A stretch of 64,000 nucleotides of DNA from [Clostridium] fimetarium (GTDB lineage: Bacteria; Bacillota; Clostridia; Lachnospirales; Lachnospiraceae), in NCBI RefSeq assembly GCF_900111235.1, contig NZ_FOJI01000005.1:124001-188000 (forward strand), in the 5' to 3' direction. Positions 18,338 to 26,407 of this stretch are shown piece by piece. Position numbers and translations under genes: made by a program. The first letter of the stretch is position 1. Each line of letters begins with the position of its first letter. Under the pieces are notes generated by a model. It made no database searches. It saw nothing but the letters and a program-made list of their open reading frames with translations, and had not been told where the DNA came from.

Positions 18338-20329
18338 GTGAAAAAAATGGTGGGAAACAAAATTTTAAAAAAGGTAACTGCAGCAATCCTTGCAACAACT
18401 TTTATAGCCAGTTCAGGTTATTCGATTTATGCTGCATCACTTAGAGAATCATGGAATAACGCAGCTTCAACGACTACTACAGGGACAACGCTTCAGGACG
18501 GATCAGTGGTTTACTCAAATGTTTATGCGGATCCAACTGCGTGGGCAAGTTGGAAAACAGATTGGGATAAAATCAGAAAAAATTATGAGCAGGTTGCATT
18601 AACACCTGGAAAAGATGCTTCTGAGTTAAATTTTGGATGGTATTCATATACGGAAGAAACACCGGCAGTAAGGTTGACAGATAGTCAGGGAAATGTAACG
18701 GGACAAACATTTTATGGTGTTCAAGATAAAAATTCATTAAGCAGTGTTACGGAAAATGCTGTTACTACAAATCTTTATCCTAATAAAGTTAAAATTACTG
18801 GTATTACAAAAGCAACAACTTATTATTATCAGTATTTTCTAGATGGAGGATGGTCAGAAACATTTACTTACAAATCGCAAAATACGGATGCTTTTTCAGT
18901 ACTTTATGTTGGAGATCCTCAAATTGGTGCATCAGTCGGACAAGCGGCAACAGAAACAAACGCATTTACAAATACTACTGAATATTATGCAAGAAATGAT
19001 GCGTATAACTGGAATCAGACACTTAATAATGCAATCAAAGCAAATCCTAAATTGAGTTTTATATTATCGGCTGGTGATCAGATCAATCAGACGAGTGTAG
19101 ATTCAGCTGTTAAAATACTTGAACAACAGGTTGAGTATTCAGGTTTCTTATATCCATCTGCTCTTAGAAGTATTCCCATTGCAACAGTAATTGGAAATCA
19201 TGATTCTGGTAGCGTCAACTACAAAAATCATTTTAATAACCCTAATTCATTTACGGAGGAAGTAGGAGCGTCTACTGCAGGCAATGATTATTTCTTCTCA
19301 TACGGAGATGCATTGTTTGTGTGTATTAATACAAACAATTATAATTGTCAGACACATAAAGATTTAATCGATAAAGCAATTAGTGCATATCCGAATGCTA
19401 AATGGAAAGTCCTTATGTTCCATCAAGATATTTATGGTTCAGGAGCAGATCATTCAGATTCAGATGGTATGATTCTTAGAACGCAACTTACTCCAATCAT
19501 TGACAAAGCAGGATTTGATGTTGTTTTACAGGGTCATGATCATACATATTCAAGATCTTATCAAATATCTTCAGATAGTAATACATATACAGCATTTGGT
19601 AAAACAGTTGATACGAAATCAAGTGCATTTCTGACACAGAATGCAGCATGTTATAATATTCTTACCAACATTGCTTCAACAAATAAAGTCATTAATCCAA
19701 AAGGTACTGTATATTTTGAAGCAAACTCTTCAACGGGAAGTAAATTCTATCAGTTAATTACGACACAGCAAAATTATATTGCAGCTAGAAGTCAGAGCTG
19801 GAAACCTACTTATTCGGTGATTGATATTAATGATGTATCGCTAACCGTTAGAACGTACGATGCAGCAACAAATAAGGAATTAGTAGCTGATGGCGGAATT
19901 CAAACAGCATATACAATCGTAAAATCGGTAGAAAAAACAAATCTAGAAAGTAAAATTTCAGAAGCAACCAATTTATTAAGTGATACAAGTAAATATACAC
20001 AAGATAGCCTAGCAAATTTACAAAAAGTAATTGCAGCTGCAAAAGTAATCTTTGATAATGCTGAATCAAATTCAGTAGCTGTTGCAAGTGCATATACTTC
20101 AATAGACGATGCAATAAAGGCTTTGATAAACTCAGATGCCCAAGCGGTAAATACTTCATATGTACAGCCAGCCGCTGCGACACAACAAGCAGGTCCTGTT
20201 ACAGGAGATAACCCTATGACATTATATATATGCCTAGTAATGGCAGTGCTATCATCATCGTTACTTATTACAATGTATGTTGCAGATAGGAAAAAACGTA
20301 AGGCTATTAGCAATGATGAATGTATTTGA
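18338..20329 (+). CDS. Cell-surface purple acid phosphatase-like metallophosphoesterase
   Basis: Exported phosphatase, 663 residues. A signal peptide ends near AASGYSIYAA. A fibronectin-like domain (residues ~60-180) precedes the catalytic domain, as in purple acid phosphatases. Metal ligands are seen in VGDPQIG, LSAGDQIN, IGNHDSG, MFHQDIYG and QGHDHTYSRS; the usual GDxH is GDPQ here. A helical FIVAR-like segment follows at ~530-600. The C-terminus has TGDN, a TM helix and KKRK, a surface anchor without a classic LPxTG. The GTG start follows AGGAGG by 6 bases. The PhoP-like repeat upstream suggests induction under phosphate limitation. Confidence 0.88.
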   Translation: MKKMVGNKILKKVTAAILATTFIASSGYSIYAASLRESWNNAASTTTTGTTLQDGSVVYSNVYADPTAWASWKTDWDKIRKNYEQVALTPGKDASELNFGWYSYTEETPAVRLTDSQGNVTGQTFYGVQDKNSLSSVTENAVTTNLYPNKVKITGITKATTYYYQYFLDGGWSETFTYKSQNTDAFSVLYVGDPQIGASVGQAATETNAFTNTTEYYARNDAYNWNQTLNNAIKANPKLSFILSAGDQINQTSVDSAVKILEQQVEYSGFLYPSALRSIPIATVIGNHDSGSVNYKNHFNNPNSFTEEVGASTAGNDYFFSYGDALFVCINTNNYNCQTHKDLIDKAISAYPNAKWKVLMFHQDIYGSGADHSDSDGMILRTQLTPIIDKAGFDVVLQGHDHTYSRSYQISSDSNTYTAFGKTVDTKSSAFLTQNAACYNILTNIASTNKVINPKGTVYFEANSSTGSKFYQLITTQQNYIAARSQSWKPTYSVIDINDVSLTVRTYDAATNKELVADGGIQTAYTIVKSVEKTNLESKISEATNLLSDTSKYTQDSLANLQKVIAAAKVIFDNAESNSVAVASAYTSIDDAIKALINSDAQAVNTSYVQPAAATQQAGPVTGDNPMTLYICLVMAVLSSSLLITMYVADRKKRKAISNDECI

Positions 20330-21488
20330 AAAATCAATCGCTAGTTTAACTGGTTATATTAAGCTAAATAGAAAAAAAATAATTCGATTTTTAGTTGTAT
20401 CATTATTGTTCGTAGTTTTTGCAATTTTTGTAAATAACTATAAAAACATAGAAAAAACAGAAATGGTATCAACGACTGGAAGAACATTTGAGAAAGCTGT
20501 AGTTACCGAAATTATTGCCGATAATCTACAGGAAAATGAAGTCAGAGCTGGAAATCAGACAGTAAATGTAAAATTATTATCTGGTGATTTGAAAGGTCAT
20601 CTAATGACCGCAACAAGCAGCGACGGAAATTTATATGGTGCAGTTTGTAAAGTGGGAACGAAGGTTATCGTTATTGTTAGTACTGCAGGAGATAACAGTT
20701 TGGCATCTGTATATTCAATTGATAGAGAATTTCCAGTTTATATTTTTATCGCAATATTTATATTAATATTATGTCTTATAGGCGGTAAAAATGGAATTAA
20801 ATCGGCACTAGCACTTGCCTTTACTGTTGGCTGCATCTTTTATCTATTTCTGCCTATGATTTATAGAGGGGTATCCCCATTTTTGGCAGCAGTTATTGTC
20901 GCGATTATTACAACAATTGTTACAATGTATTTGATAGGTGGAATAACGGTAAAAACAGTATCCGCAATTCTAGGGACAATCGTTGGTGTCTTAGTAGCTG
21001 GAATAGCAGCATATTTATTTGGTAAATGTGCAACTATTTCAGGAAATAATGTCTCAAATATAGATACACTTATATTTGTGGGACAGAACACAAAAATTCA
21101 AATTAGCGGACTTCTTTTTGCAGGAGTAATCATTGCATCACTTGGGGCTGTTATGGATGTAGCAATTTCAATAGCTTCAACAATAAATGAGATAAACGAA
21201 AGAAATCCTGACATAACATCAAAAGAACTTTTCAAAAGTGGAATGAACGTTGGAAAAGATATGATGGGTACAATGTCAAATACTTTGATTCTTGCATTCA
21301 CTGGTGGTTCATTAAGTATTCTTGTAATCAATTATGCATACAATCTGGAATACATGCAAATGATTAATTCCTATTCGATTGGTATTGAGATTATGCAAGG
21401 AATAGCTGGAAGCCTTGGAGTTATCCTCACGGTTCCATTTGTATCAGCAATCAGCGCTTTATTTATGGCAAAGAAGAAGGAACTATAA
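20313..21488 (+). CDS. YibE/F family membrane protein
   Basis: Integral membrane protein of the YibE/F family, 391 residues, function not established. One N-terminal membrane segment is followed by an extracytoplasmic domain (~45-140), then about seven hydrophobic helices, with the family features GGKNGIKSALALAFT and GVIIASLGAVMDVAISIAS. The ATG at 20313 overlaps the end of the phosphatase gene, so the two are likely cotranscribed. An in-frame ATG 36 bases earlier lies deeper inside the phosphatase gene. A hairpin follows the stop. Confidence 0.87.
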   Translation: MMNVFEKSIASLTGYIKLNRKKIIRFLVVSLLFVVFAIFVNNYKNIEKTEMVSTTGRTFEKAVVTEIIADNLQENEVRAGNQTVNVKLLSGDLKGHLMTATSSDGNLYGAVCKVGTKVIVIVSTAGDNSLASVYSIDREFPVYIFIAIFILILCLIGGKNGIKSALALAFTVGCIFYLFLPMIYRGVSPFLAAVIVAIITTIVTMYLIGGITVKTVSAILGTIVGVLVAGIAAYLFGKCATISGNNVSNIDTLIFVGQNTKIQISGLLFAGVIIASLGAVMDVAISIASTINEINERNPDITSKELFKSGMNVGKDMMGTMSNTLILAFTGGSLSILVINYAYNLEYMQMINSYSIGIEIMQGIAGSLGVILTVPFVSAISALFMAKKKEL

Positions 21489-21536
21489 TGAAAATTATAC
21501 TGGATAAATAATAAAGAAGTAACTAAAGTGATTTTA

Positions 21537-21571
21537 CAAGCCATTATGATTCCGTCATAGTGGCTTGATTT
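21537..21571 (+). terminator. Hairpin terminator after the YibE/F gene
   Basis: 13-bp stem with one G-U (21537-21549 with 21555-21567), then a short AT-rich tail. Confidence 0.55.
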
Positions 21572-21942
21572 AGCATTAAAGAGGAGGACAATTCAATCAC
21601 AGCGTCTATTGGCGGAATATATCTTCTATATACGGAATAAATATAATGAAAGGACGTGTTACTCTATAATTTGAAAGTTATTTATACCTGATTTAATACT
21701 TTTCCAAGAGCACTGTAAATAGCTGATAAATTTATATTAGGTACAAGATATTTAAATATATGAGATGTCATTTTTTAAATAATCTTTTGTATTATTATGT
21801 ATTTTTATGTACTTTTTTATTGGTATATATGATATGATTAAATGGAAATTTATTCTAACGAAAGTTAGAGTTCGTATTTATCATAACTTGGTTATACAAT
21901 TGTATAACTTTAATAGATTTATAATTAAAAAGGAGAGTTATT
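21572..21942. other. Non-coding stretch with an orphan ribosome site and a perfect palindrome
   Basis: AGAGGAGGA at about 21580 is a strong ribosome-site-like sequence, but no ATG/GTG/TTG follows at the right distance. A perfect 18-bp palindrome, GTTATACAATTGTATAAC, lies at 21891-21908, 34 bases before a zinc-ribbon fragment, and could be a repressor site. Otherwise I see nothing. Confidence 0.45.
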
Positions 21943-22017
21943 ATGTTCTGTAAAAATTGTGGGGCAGAATACGTTACAGATAAAGCTAAAATTGGGATAT
22001 ACTTTGTAAAAAACTAA
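21943..22017 (+). pseudogene. Zinc-ribbon gene remnant (24 codons)
   Basis: After a good AGGAGAG site, the ORF begins MFCKNCGAEYV, the typical first half of a zinc-ribbon (CxxC) domain found at the start of many membrane proteins of this group. It then stops after 24 codons without the second Cys pair. Most likely the 5' remnant of a deleted gene, though a short expressed peptide is possible. Confidence 0.5.
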
Positions 22018-22055
22018 ATTATTTTTATAAAAAAGTTCATATAATTAGCCCTACA

Positions 22056-22082
22056 AATCAACCTTTTGGTTGATTTTTTTTG
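22056..22082 (+). terminator. Intrinsic terminator upstream of the serpin gene
   Basis: AATCAACC/GGTTGATT stem (22056-22063 with 22068-22075), then a long T run. Nearly identical in sequence to the terminator after the serpin gene. Confidence 0.8.
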
Positions 22083-22199
22083 TTTATTCGAGGTTATTGT
22101 GACTATCGTATTAAAGAGCTCGATTGAGACAAAAGGAATTGTTGTACTATCACAAGTAAAATACACCTTTTTTAAAAGTAGATAATGAAATAAAATGAC

Positions 22200-22229
22200 T
22201 TGATTTCAAGTATAAAGAGCTAGTATAAT
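22200..22229 (+). promoter_or_regulatory. Promoter of the serpin gene
   Basis: TTGATT (22200-22205), an 18-bp spacer and TATAAT (22224-22229), 50 bp before the start. Confidence 0.6.
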
Positions 22230-22278
22230 GGTAATTAGATAGATTGATTATTATAAATTTTTATAAGGGGGAATTCAT

Positions 22279-23535
22279 ATGATAAAATATCGAAAAAGAA
22301 TAATTGCTACGCTACTTTGCCTTGTGTTTTTAGGCATTATAATTGTAAGTTTGGTTAAGTGCTCTGTGAAAATCCAAGCGACTGATTTAATGAAAGGAGT
22401 AACTGCAAAAGAGGTAAGCGGTAAGACCAGCGATGATGAATTTATTAATAGTTCAGCAAATTTCGCAGTAGAGTTATTTAAGAAAACAGTATCTGTAGAT
22501 AAAAATACTCTTGTTTCACCGCTATCAGTAATGCTTTCACTTGCTATGACAGCAAATGGAGCAGATGAACAGACAAAAAAAGAGATGGAAACTTTACTTG
22601 GTGGAACAATTCCACTTAATGAACTCAATAATTATCTTTATACATATGTAAAAAATCTTCCATCATCAAAAAAATATAAACTTAAAATAGCGAATTCTAT
22701 TTGGTTTAAGGATGAGGAAAGTTTTATAGTAGAAGATGATTTTTTACAGAAAAATGCAGATTACTATGGCACTCAAATATATAATTCCAAGTTTGATAGT
22801 CAAGCAGCAACAGATATGAACATGTGGGTCAATAGAAAAACAGATGGAATGATAGGTAATATTATCGACAAAATTGATCCTAGTAATGTGATGTTCCTTA
22901 TAAATGCGATTGCATTTGATGCAGAATGGGAAAATAAATATAATGGTAGCACGAATGGAACCTTCACAGCTTTTAATGGAATCAAAAGCACTGTGAAAAT
23001 GATGTCAACTAGTGAGTCAGAGTATATAGATGATGGCAAGGTGACAGGTTTTATTAAGAGTTATAAAGATAATAAATACAGTTTTGTAGCACTCCTTCCA
23101 TACGAAGAAAGTTCAATTAATGATTATATCTCTACACTTACAGGAGAAAGCTTATTAGCTGAAATTAATAGTGCTCAACATATCTCTATAGAAACACAAC
23201 TTCCAAAGTTCAGTTCTGAATATTCGCTTGAAATGAAAGATGCCTTGATGGCGCTAGGTATGAATACGGCTTTTGATGAAAACACAGCTAATTTTTCCAA
23301 GATGGGTAAGTCTTCGGGAGGAAACTTATATATTGCCAATATTATTCATAAAACATATATAACAGTTAATGAAGGTGGAACAAAAGCTGGAGCTTCTACA
23401 GTTACAAGGATGGGGGTTAAGGGAACGCCGATAGTTGGCAAGCCTGTAATATTAGATCGTCCATTTGTTTATGCAATCATAGATAATTCCACGAGTCTTC
23501 CAATATTTATTGGAACGGTTATGGACATTAAATAA
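22279..23535 (+). CDS. Membrane-anchored serpin (serine protease inhibitor)
   Basis: A 418-residue serpin with an N-terminal membrane segment (residues ~8-27) and about 370 residues outside. Family landmarks: NTLVSPLSVMLSLAMTANGA, NAIAFDAEWENKY and the C-terminal DRPFVYAI. The hinge EGGTKAGAST has small residues, the mark of inhibitory serpins able to insert the loop. Counting from the hinge Glu as P17 puts P1 at about Lys380 (GVK|GTP), suggesting a trypsin-like target; this position is inferred. The Cys after the membrane segment (LVKCS) is not a proper lipobox. The gene is bracketed by two near-identical terminators. Confidence 0.93.
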   Translation: MIKYRKRIIATLLCLVFLGIIIVSLVKCSVKIQATDLMKGVTAKEVSGKTSDDEFINSSANFAVELFKKTVSVDKNTLVSPLSVMLSLAMTANGADEQTKKEMETLLGGTIPLNELNNYLYTYVKNLPSSKKYKLKIANSIWFKDEESFIVEDDFLQKNADYYGTQIYNSKFDSQAATDMNMWVNRKTDGMIGNIIDKIDPSNVMFLINAIAFDAEWENKYNGSTNGTFTAFNGIKSTVKMMSTSESEYIDDGKVTGFIKSYKDNKYSFVALLPYEESSINDYISTLTGESLLAEINSAQHISIETQLPKFSSEYSLEMKDALMALGMNTAFDENTANFSKMGKSSGGNLYIANIIHKTYITVNEGGTKAGASTVTRMGVKGTPIVGKPVILDRPFVYAIIDNSTSLPIFIGTVMDIK

Positions 23536-23580
23536 TATATTAATTCCATTTTGTAAATCAACCGATAAATCAACCCTACA

Positions 23581-23610
23581 AATCAACCTTTCGGTTGATT
23601 TGTTTTTTTT
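23581..23610 (+). terminator. Intrinsic terminator after the serpin gene
   Basis: AATCAACC/GGTTGATT stem (23581-23588 with 23593-23600) plus a T run. Two further AAATCAACC copies precede it (from 23555 on). Confidence 0.82.
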
Positions 23611-23668
23611 CGTTTCTAGATACAATAAATATATCAAATAAAGAAATAGGAAAGAAATGAGGAAAATT

Positions 23669-24607
23669 ATGAATCCAATTGTAGAGGTAAACAGTTTAGA
23701 AAAAAGTTTTGGAGATAAGAAAGTCGTAAAGGAAGTATCGTTTGATGTGAAAGAGGGGGAAATATTATGTCTTCTAGGTCCAAATGGAGCTGGGAAAAGT
23801 ACAACTATTAATATCCTTTGTGGTATTTTGGGATATGATGCAGGGGAGATGAAATATAAAGGAAAGAATATAAATTCATGCCTGACTGATTTCAAAAAAC
23901 ATCTTGGGGTAGTTCCACAGGATTTAGCAATATATGAGGACTTGAGCGCAGCGCAAAATGTCAGATTTTTCGCTTCGTTGTATGGCTTAAAAGGAAAAGA
24001 ATTAGAGAAAAGTGTCAGCAAAGCATTGGATTTTGTAGGCCTGTTGGAAAAAAGAGTAGATAAGGCAAAAACATTTTCCGGAGGAATGAAAAGACGGCTA
24101 AATATTGCATGTGCAATCGCTCATGAGCCAGAGTTGTTGATTATGGATGAACCAACAGTTGGGATTGATCCACAATCCAGAAACCATATTCTAAGTTCCA
24201 TAAAAAAATTGAGTCAGCATGGTATGACGATTTTATATACAACGCACTACATGGAAGAAGTAGAAGAAATTTCAACACGTATTTTGATTATGGATAATGG
24301 TACTGTAATTGCGGAAGGAACGAAGGAAAGTTTGAAAGAGGATATTTTTGATGAAAGACAATTTATATTAGAATTAGAAGAGGATAATAATCTAAATATT
24401 GATGATTTTTATAAGATTGAAGGTATCAAGAAAATCGAGAAAAAAGAACAGCAACTAATCATTACGACGTTAAAAAACATTGAGAATTTAGATAAAATCA
24501 TTGCTTTGGTAATCGCGAGCAAGTCAAAGATCTTAAATTTATTTTGTAGAACTGCAAGTCTTGAAAATGTGTTTTTACGTTTAACAGGAAAAAGTCTAAG
24601 AGACTAG
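23669..24607 (+). CDS. ABC transporter ATP-binding protein (ABC-2 export type)
   Basis: ATPase of an ABC exporter. Walker A GPNGAGKST, signature FSGGMKRRLNIA, Walker B LLIMDEPTVGID and the switch His in YTTHYMEEVEE are all present, as in multidrug/bacteriocin exporters of the CcmA class. The C-terminal ~80 residues form the usual extra domain. The ATG at 23669 follows GAGG closely; an alternative in-frame ATG is at 23657. Two permease genes and a large LuxR-type regulator follow with little spacing. Substrate unknown. Confidence 0.92.
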   Translation: MNPIVEVNSLEKSFGDKKVVKEVSFDVKEGEILCLLGPNGAGKSTTINILCGILGYDAGEMKYKGKNINSCLTDFKKHLGVVPQDLAIYEDLSAAQNVRFFASLYGLKGKELEKSVSKALDFVGLLEKRVDKAKTFSGGMKRRLNIACAIAHEPELLIMDEPTVGIDPQSRNHILSSIKKLSQHGMTILYTTHYMEEVEEISTRILIMDNGTVIAEGTKESLKEDIFDERQFILELEEDNNLNIDDFYKIEGIKKIEKKEQQLIITTLKNIENLDKIIALVIASKSKILNLFCRTASLENVFLRLTGKSLRD

Positions 24608-24618
24608 GAGGAGGAAAA

Positions 24619-25359
24619 ATGCGAAATTTATATTTGATTAGTAAAGAAGATTTTAAAAATCTATTCAAAAATCCAATGTGGTTATTTTATGGAACATTAT
24701 TTCCAATTCTATTAGTAGTGATTCTTGGATTTTTAGGAAAAGACGGATATGGAAGTGATGTGACTTCTTATGATTACTATGGGATTACGTTAATAATATA
24801 TTCTATTCTAACAAGTGGTATGACTTCTGCAAATGCATTTATGGAAATAACCATTCGTAAGCCTAATATGCGTATCATTTATGCGCCTGGAAATGCAAAA
24901 GTAATCTATTTATCAAAAATAGTTTCCTCTTTCGTTTTTTCATTTTTATGTCATTTATTTGATGTTATTTTCCTATGTGTGATTTATCATATTCATATAA
25001 ATGCAGTTCCACAGATTATTCTTTTGTTTGGGATGGCAGAATTATTTTCGGTTGGATTAGGGGTTATGTTTTGCTGTATCTTCAAAACCGAAGCAATGGC
25101 AAATCAGATATTAAGTATTGTGATTAATTTATTAGCAATCTTTGGAGGCCTGTTGTTTCCATTGGATGGATACGGGAAGATAGTGCGTAAAATCAGTTAT
25201 CTATCTCCTGCAAAATGGCTGGTTAAGGCTTCGTTTTCTATGATATATGATAATGATTTTTCGTGGTTTTATCCTACAATTGTTGGGTTGATTATAGCAA
25301 TATTAGCAGTTTTTATTATCTGTAATAAAACATTTAGAAAAGAGGATTGCATATGTTAG
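24619..25359 (+). CDS. ABC-2 type permease, first subunit
   Basis: Membrane subunit of the exporter, 246 residues with about six hydrophobic segments after a short cytoplasmic start (KEDFKNLFKNPMWLF). The segment FGGLLFPLDGYG before SYLSPAKWLVKA matches the late re-entrant region of ABC-2 permeases. A GGAGGAG site precedes the ATG, 11 bp after the ATPase gene, and the stop overlaps the next permease start. Confidence 0.88.
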   Translation: MRNLYLISKEDFKNLFKNPMWLFYGTLFPILLVVILGFLGKDGYGSDVTSYDYYGITLIIYSILTSGMTSANAFMEITIRKPNMRIIYAPGNAKVIYLSKIVSSFVFSFLCHLFDVIFLCVIYHIHINAVPQIILLFGMAELFSVGLGVMFCCIFKTEAMANQILSIVINLLAIFGGLLFPLDGYGKIVRKISYLSPAKWLVKASFSMIYDNDFSWFYPTIVGLIIAILAVFIICNKTFRKEDCIC

Positions 25360-26345
25360 TGATATTTAGAAATGATTGGAAGCGGTTGATGGAAGAAAAG
25401 TTATATTTATTTGTTTCAATGGGACTTACAATATGTGCAGTTGTAGCGGCTATTGTATTAACAAGTACGATTGAAACAAAAGGAAATATCGCTTTGATAT
25501 TACCCCAAAATCAGTCAGTAATAGAGTCTGTTTCACAATTTACAAATAGCCAATATTTTAATGTTTCTATTTTAGAGACAGCACCTCCTAAATCAGAGCT
25601 GGTCCAAAATAGATATGATGCAGTTGTTACCATCGGGGAGGACGGTGCATATAAGGTAGAAACAATAAAAAGTGATGAAATAAAAGCAATGATTTATGCA
25701 GCACTTAAAAATCCGAATACCTTTGTTCCTAGTATGGAGACGACAAGAAGAATTGGAACGAATATAATCGGATATATGATGATGTTTCTACTTATACAGG
25801 GGGTCCTCTATGCGAGATTATTTGCAGAAGATAAAGAAAGACACATGATTGAAAGGGTGGTTATGTCACCAATTGCTTTTCAAAAATACTTATTTGGGCA
25901 TGCAGCATTTATGTTTGCTATGATATTTGTTCCGACATTTTGTGTAATGGCTGTGGCTCAGATACTAGGTGTGGTTATAGGATTTTCATTGCTAACATAT
26001 GCGGCGTTGATAGCAGTTTTGGCAATTCTAGCAACTTCTTTTGCATTATTTTTGAATTCATTTTTCTGTGTGGCGGATACTGCTAATATGCTTGGATCAT
26101 CATTGATTATGTTATCTACCATACTTGCTGGAAGCTTTTATTCTTTCACAAAAGAGGAAACGTTGTTTGATCGATTAATTCATATTTTACCGCAAAAAGA
26201 TTTTATTAATTTTACAAATGCATTAGAAAAAGGCAATCTTACAGGGGCCATTAAAATACAGTTCTTGTATGTGGTTGGGCTATCTGTAATATTCTTTTTC
26301 ATTGCAGTAATAAAAACAAAAAAAGACTACATTTATCACAAATAA
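25353..26345 (+). CDS. ABC-2 type permease, second subunit
   Basis: Second membrane subunit, 330 residues. One N-terminal helix is followed by an extracytoplasmic region of ~110 residues, then about five helices beginning at ~150, the usual plan of YhgE/ABC-2 permeases. The ATG at 25353 follows AGAGG by 7 bases and overlaps the upstream stop. The two permeases differ in architecture, so they likely form a heterodimer with the ATPase. Confidence 0.88.
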   Translation: MLVIFRNDWKRLMEEKLYLFVSMGLTICAVVAAIVLTSTIETKGNIALILPQNQSVIESVSQFTNSQYFNVSILETAPPKSELVQNRYDAVVTIGEDGAYKVETIKSDEIKAMIYAALKNPNTFVPSMETTRRIGTNIIGYMMMFLLIQGVLYARLFAEDKERHMIERVVMSPIAFQKYLFGHAAFMFAMIFVPTFCVMAVAQILGVVIGFSLLTYAALIAVLAILATSFALFLNSFFCVADTANMLGSSLIMLSTILAGSFYSFTKEETLFDRLIHILPQKDFINFTNALEKGNLTGAIKIQFLYVVGLSVIFFFIAVIKTKKDYIYHK

Positions 26346-26407
26346 TCTTTCTTGACTGTCATGGTCGTAGAAAGTACAATAAAGTGGTAGAGTGGAGGTG
26401 GAAATTT

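Noticed and set aside
19848-20337. Long minus-strand frames opposite the phosphatase gene
   Set aside because: They overlap a well supported coding gene, lack ribosome sites and show no recognisable domains.
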